DNA of 9,201 bases from Fidelibacterota bacterium. GTDB lineage: Bacteria > Fidelibacterota > Marinisomatia > Marinisomatales > S15-B10. Below the pieces are notes generated by a model. It made no database searches. It saw only the letters and a list, made by a program, of their open reading frames with translations, and was not told the origin of the DNA. The stretch is from NCBI GenBank assembly GCA_002691365.1, contig NZHL01000014.1, forward strand, positions 24,243 to 33,443, in the 5' to 3' direction. Positions 6,298 through 9,201 of the stretch are shown here, piece after piece (positions within the stretch are counted from its first letter, which is position 1; each line of letters begins with the position of its first letter). The translations under genes and the position numbers were made by a program.

Positions 6298-7946
6298 TTT
6301 ACTAAAACAACTTTTACCCAATGAGAAGTATTATCATAAAATAGTTTGCAAAAATAAGTTCCATTTGAGACTAAATAACCAGAATCATCTCTTCCATCCC
6401 ATTTTAGTGAACCTTGACCTATTCCCCTAAAATAATCTATTTCTCTAACTTTTTGCATAGCAAAATTATAAATTGTCAACTTTATTAAATCCGATTGTTT
6501 TACTTTATAATAAAAACGTAAATAACCATCACCATTCATCAAATTATGAATTGATGGTGAGAAAGGATTTGGATATGCATAAGGTTTGTTTGATGAATAA
6601 TTCGACCTATAAATTTGCCATATTGGAGCATTAAAACCAGGAGTATGTAATCTACCTAAGCCATCAGCGCTACCAATCCACAACTGATTACTATAATAAT
6701 TTCTTGTATCGTGCAAAACTGAAAAAACATCATTATCAATAATTTGATCATTTCTTAATTTATCTATTGCAGGGCCGTATAATGCAAAATTTTCTCCATC
6801 AATTGATTTCCATAATCCATTCCTAGAAGCAAAGTAAACTAAACTGTCTTGAACAACAATATTATAACCATATTGATCCATTAATGAATTTATATTTGAC
6901 CAAGTCTCACCATCATTTCTTGAATAACTCACTCCACTATTTTCACCAACTTCATTTGCACTTCTTGTTACAGCCCATATTGTAGTCTTTCCATTCCATT
7001 GTTGTTTTGCAATTGAAATAACCCAATTACCAGAAATGCCATCATTAGGAAAAGAATAATGTTTCCAGTTAATACAATTATTTGTTGAACTTCTATCGAT
7101 TATACCCCTATTTATTCCATTAGCAGTACCAACCCAAATTGTATCAGAATAAACTAGAACTGAAAAAACTTTATGATTATGATTTCCATCTGGTGGATCA
7201 CGAGGATTTAATTGATAATTTTCATAAAATTCTCCACAATTAAATGAAGACCGATTATCATCCGGGAGAGGAACCCTCTCCCAGTTTCTAATACTATTTC
7301 CTTCATTTTGTTTTTTTAATCTTCTTAAGCCACCTGCCCAACTAGCAGCCCAATAATATTCTTTTCCCACTGACAAATCATAAGTAATATTATTTTCAAA
7401 AACGGTTACTGGCAATGCACTAATTTCAAGGCCTCCCCAAGTAATAGTACTATCATCTTGATTGTCAATCGGTTGCTCAAAAAATTCCCATTCAATTGGA
7501 TTAGTTGGACTTTTTCTAGAAAAATTACCTATAACAATTCCTGCCCCAACACTTTCTCCATCTTTCGAATTTGCAACTGAAACTATTAAGGTATCATTAC
7601 CAGTAGTAGGATTTATTTTTTTGCCAGCGATAGCTATAGCTGAAACTCCACCTGATGGTAAATAAGTGCTTTTGGTTCCATTAGTCAAGTTATTTGAAAC
7701 ATTAAAAGTTCTAAAATTACTATTTCCCCCAAGTGAATCTAATTGATAAGAGAGACCTTTTCCTGTTCCTAACCAAATAATACTATCAGTTGGATTAATT
7801 GAGGTTTTTATTTCAACTATAACATTACTTTTTAAACCTTCTTGAATTTCATCAAGAGAAGATGTTTCTTCTAAAAATCTTAATGGTACAATTTGAGAGA
7901 ATAAAGTTGATAAACTTATTAACATATAAAAATAAATTTTAATCAT
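6294..7946 (-). CDS. Secreted beta-propeller protein with FlgD/type IX sorting-like C-terminal domain
   Basis: This 550-residue exported protein has a signal peptide (MIKIYFYMLISLSTLFS) with Q18 as likely first mature residue. The body carries propeller-type strands of the W-[LIV]-G-[ST]-x-x-G-[LI] kind found in Reg_prop and photosystem-assembly-like propellers: WLGTGKGL (58-65), WVGTANGI (271-278) and WIGSADGL (423-430). More degenerate copies are YYWAASWAGGLRRL near 198 and YFASRNGLWKSIDG near 371. From residue 458 a C-terminal domain begins with YPNPFSPS and continues with LIKLTIYNFAMQKVREI, LKWDGRDDSG, SNGTYFCKLFY and ends WVKVVLVK. This is the FlgD-like Ig fold that serves as type A sorting signal in type IX substrates. 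It is probably surface-exposed or released. It overlaps both neighbours by 4 bases (ATGA), upstream a lipoprotein and downstream a PorV-like barrel. The ligand is unknown. Confidence 0.85.
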   Translation of the reverse strand: MIKIYFYMLISLSTLFSQIVPLRFLEETSSLDEIQEGLKSNVIVEIKTSINPTDSIIWLGTGKGLSYQLDSLGGNSNFRTFNVSNNLTNGTKSTYLPSGGVSAIAIAGKKINPTTGNDTLIVSVANSKDGESVGAGIVIGNFSRKSPTNPIEWEFFEQPIDNQDDSTITWGGLEISALPVTVFENNITYDLSVGKEYYWAASWAGGLRRLKKQNEGNSIRNWERVPLPDDNRSSFNCGEFYENYQLNPRDPPDGNHNHKVFSVLVYSDTIWVGTANGINRGIIDRSSTNNCINWKHYSFPNDGISGNWVISIAKQQWNGKTTIWAVTRSANEVGENSGVSYSRNDGETWSNINSLMDQYGYNIVVQDSLVYFASRNGLWKSIDGENFALYGPAIDKLRNDQIIDNDVFSVLHDTRNYYSNQLWIGSADGLGRLHTPGFNAPIWQIYRSNYSSNKPYAYPNPFSPSIHNLMNGDGYLRFYYKVKQSDLIKLTIYNFAMQKVREIDYFRGIGQGSLKWDGRDDSGYLVSNGTYFCKLFYDNTSHWVKVVLVK

Positions 7947-8758
7947 GGTAGAACTTCAATTTTTTTTATTGAATCTCTAAAAGCACCATTTCTATCTTGA
8001 ACTCTAAATTTCCAGTCCAAATTTCCAGTTGTTGCATTATAAGGCAATTGTAATAATCCTGAAAAAATGCCATCATTTGCTGTTTCATCTCCATAATGCA
8101 ATGTATCTCCGGAATCATCTAAGAATACGTAATTACCATTATTCAATGGAGTTAGTTCATTATTTTCATTTTTATAAGATAAAAAACCTACCCATTGAAT
8201 ATCATCAAGCCCATTTGGATCATCAACTCCAACTTTAATATTAATCAATTTTGCTGAACCGGATTCACTTGGCCTAGTTACAGTTTCTGGCAATTCAAAT
8301 GAAGTAAAAAAGGGCCATAAATTTCCTAAGCTAAATTTAGAAGAATCTATAAAACTATTTCCATTTTCATAATGAGCAATTACTTTTATATATATTTTAT
8401 TAGTATCTGAAAGTGAAATTGGATTTAGTATAATTGAAGATAATTTTTTTGAAACTGCAAAAATATTATCTCCTTTTAAAATATCCCCAGATTTTCCTGA
8501 ATCTGCTAAAATAAATGAATCCCCTGGACTTGAAAAATTTGTTTGCCCATGCCATGCCAAACGAACATAACGCAAACTCAACCCATTAAATGGATTTTTT
8601 AATTCAGTTGCTAAATAAATCTCTTCATCATCCTGCAAATAATTAAAATCAATACTTTTAATTGGATCTACGTCATCTAATGTTTGAGTAGGAGATGAAC
8701 ATTGAAAATAAAAAAAAATTATTCCTAAAAATATTAATTTGTATTTTTTGTATAACAT
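7943..8758 (-). CDS. Probable lipoprotein with two related beta-domains
   Basis: This 271-residue protein has a hydrophobic N-terminus ending in FFYFQCSSP. C20 followed by Ser-Ser suggests a lipoprotein, though Gln at -1 and Phe at -2 are poor for the standard lipobox. After a short linker come two beta-rich modules. Each contains the pattern F-[IL]-x-x-DSG, then GD, then an Asp/Asn-rich turn and IF: FILADSGKSGD...GDNIF at 82-100 and VFLDDSGDTLHYGDETANDGIF at 211-232 (given in parts: FLDDSG, HYGDETANDGIF). The second resembles the 'GDETAxDGIYS' motif common in secreted Ig-like and choice-of-anchor domains. VDDPNGLDDIQWV (178-190) also fits an Ig-like domain. It is likely attached to the outer membrane and could work with the propeller protein, whose start overlaps its TGA. 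A spaced AGG and AAAGA precede the ATG. Specific function unknown. Confidence 0.75.
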   Translation of the reverse strand: MLYKKYKLIFLGIIFFYFQCSSPTQTLDDVDPIKSIDFNYLQDDEEIYLATELKNPFNGLSLRYVRLAWHGQTNFSSPGDSFILADSGKSGDILKGDNIFAVSKKLSSIILNPISLSDTNKIYIKVIAHYENGNSFIDSSKFSLGNLWPFFTSFELPETVTRPSESGSAKLINIKVGVDDPNGLDDIQWVGFLSYKNENNELTPLNNGNYVFLDDSGDTLHYGDETANDGIFSGLLQLPYNATTGNLDWKFRVQDRNGAFRDSIKKIEVLP

Positions 8759-8781
8759 TAAATCTTTACCTGTTTCAATAT

Positions 8782-9201
8782 TTAATTTATTAAATATATA
8801 TGATTAAGTAATAACTTACCAATAATACCAAGACTCTCAGGGCTACACTTATCTGGAGTATCCTCAAGAGTGTGCCAATATTCATAATCAAAATCTATAA
8901 TATTAATTGATGGAATTCCTCCTACATTATATAGAATGACATGATCATCTTGAACAAAACTGGATATTTCATTTTTAAAAACACTAAATCCCATTGTTTC
9001 AGCTTGACTCCAAATTAAATTAACTAAATCAGGATATTGTTTATAAGAATATCCTTCTATAGGTATTTCTAAATTTTTATCTCCAATCATATCAATAAGA
9101 ATACAATATTTCGGAAATTTTGTTGGAATATTTTTAGATAAATATCTAGAACCAATAAAATAATGTTGAAGCTCACCACTTTTCCCAATATCCTCTCCAT
9201 C
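8782..9201 (-). CDS. M28-family metalloenzyme, glutaminyl-peptide cyclotransferase-like, C-terminal part (5' end outside window)
   Basis: The frame is open to the window edge, giving 139 residues; the internal Met at 9090 lies inside the conserved LIDMIGD motif and is not the start. Signatures in order are DGEDIG, GSRYL, LIDMIGD, VQDDHV, GGIPSINIIDFDY and YWHTLEDTPDKCSPESL. These match M28 enzymes of the animal-type glutaminyl cyclase kind: DGE(D/E) carries the catalytic Glu and a zinc ligand, the Asp of IDMIGD and of DDH line the active site, and His of WHT is a zinc ligand. Such enzymes turn N-terminal Gln of exported proteins into pyroglutamate in the periplasm. M28 aminopeptidases are related, so the reaction is not proven, but the WHT-x-x-D ending favours a cyclase. 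The first zinc-ligand Asp and any signal peptide lie outside the window. The lipoprotein gene starts 23 bases downstream. Confidence 0.87.
   Translation of the reverse strand, partial: DGEDIGKSGELQHYFIGSRYLSKNIPTKFPKYCILIDMIGDKNLEIPIEGYSYKQYPDLVNLIWSQAETMGFSVFKNEISSFVQDDHVILYNVGGIPSINIIDFDYEYWHTLEDTPDKCSPESLGIIGKLLLNHIYLIN

Noticed and set aside
6298..6321. Eight-codon N-terminal extension of the first PorV-like protein from TTG
   Set aside because: The ATG at 6297 begins a normal signal peptide and overlaps the upstream TGA as ATGA, as at other junctions in this operon.
7462..7665. Plus-strand open frame of 67 codons
   Set aside because: It is antisense to the propeller gene, with no domain or start signal; it looks like a chance frame.
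8029..8238. Plus-strand open frame of 69 codons, His- and Tyr-rich
   Set aside because: It is antisense to the second domain of the lipoprotein; its composition reflects the complement of AT-rich coding sequence.
8759..8781. Terminator or regulatory element between the M28 and lipoprotein genes
   Set aside because: The 23 bases hold no stem-loop with a T-tract; they fit a simple ribosome binding region.
8782..9090. M28 gene taken as a complete 102-residue protein starting at 9090
   Set aside because: The frame continues to the window edge with the conserved DGED and GSRYL motifs, so the Met at 9090 is internal.
1..9201. CRISPR array, tRNA, rRNA, insertion sequence or phage genes
   Set aside because: No spaced repeats, cloverleaf-like sequence, terminal inverted repeats or transposase motifs were seen, and nearly every base is in a supported gene.

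Overview
The window is very AT-rich and densely coding. All eleven genes read leftward on the minus strand, so transcription runs from high to low coordinates. Gene content points to a marine member of the Fibrobacteres-Chlorobi-Bacteroidetes (FCB) group, possibly Candidatus Marinimicrobia (SAR406) or a relative: two PorV/PorQ-like outer-membrane barrels, a secreted propeller protein with a type IX-like C-terminal domain, an M28 glutaminyl-cyclase-like enzyme, and signal peptides followed by Gln. The phylum is inferred from gene style; no marker gene is present.

In transcription order the first block (9201 down to about 2442) is a cell-envelope cluster. It starts with the C-terminal part of an M28 metalloenzyme of the glutaminyl-peptide cyclotransferase type, cut by the window edge. 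A probable lipoprotein with two related beta-domains follows, then the propeller protein with a FlgD/type-A-like C-terminal domain, two tandem PorV/PorQ-like proteins, a membrane-anchored SGNH hydrolase, and a secreted protein of unknown function that seems to start at TTG. From the lipoprotein down to the unknown secreted protein the genes overlap by 1 or 4 bases or are 2 to 6 bases apart, so this looks like one operon. I infer that the propeller protein is a cargo and that the PorV-like barrels are candidates for its export or surface attachment.

After a 54-base gap, the largest in the window, comes a second block. It holds a YjbH-like outer-membrane protein, the tRNA-modification enzyme QueG, a small Rieske ferredoxin overlapping queG by 4 bases, and the start of a stand-alone LON-domain protein cut by the left edge. 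The gap is the only internal place where a new promoter could fit easily.

Three exported proteins have predicted signal-peptidase cleavage directly before Gln, and the same cluster encodes a glutaminyl-cyclase-like enzyme. This fits the Bacteroidetes 'Q-rule', in which exported proteins are capped with pyroglutamate. I saw no RNA genes, insertion sequences, CRISPR arrays, phage genes or convincing intrinsic terminators, and no non-coding stretch longer than 54 bases.
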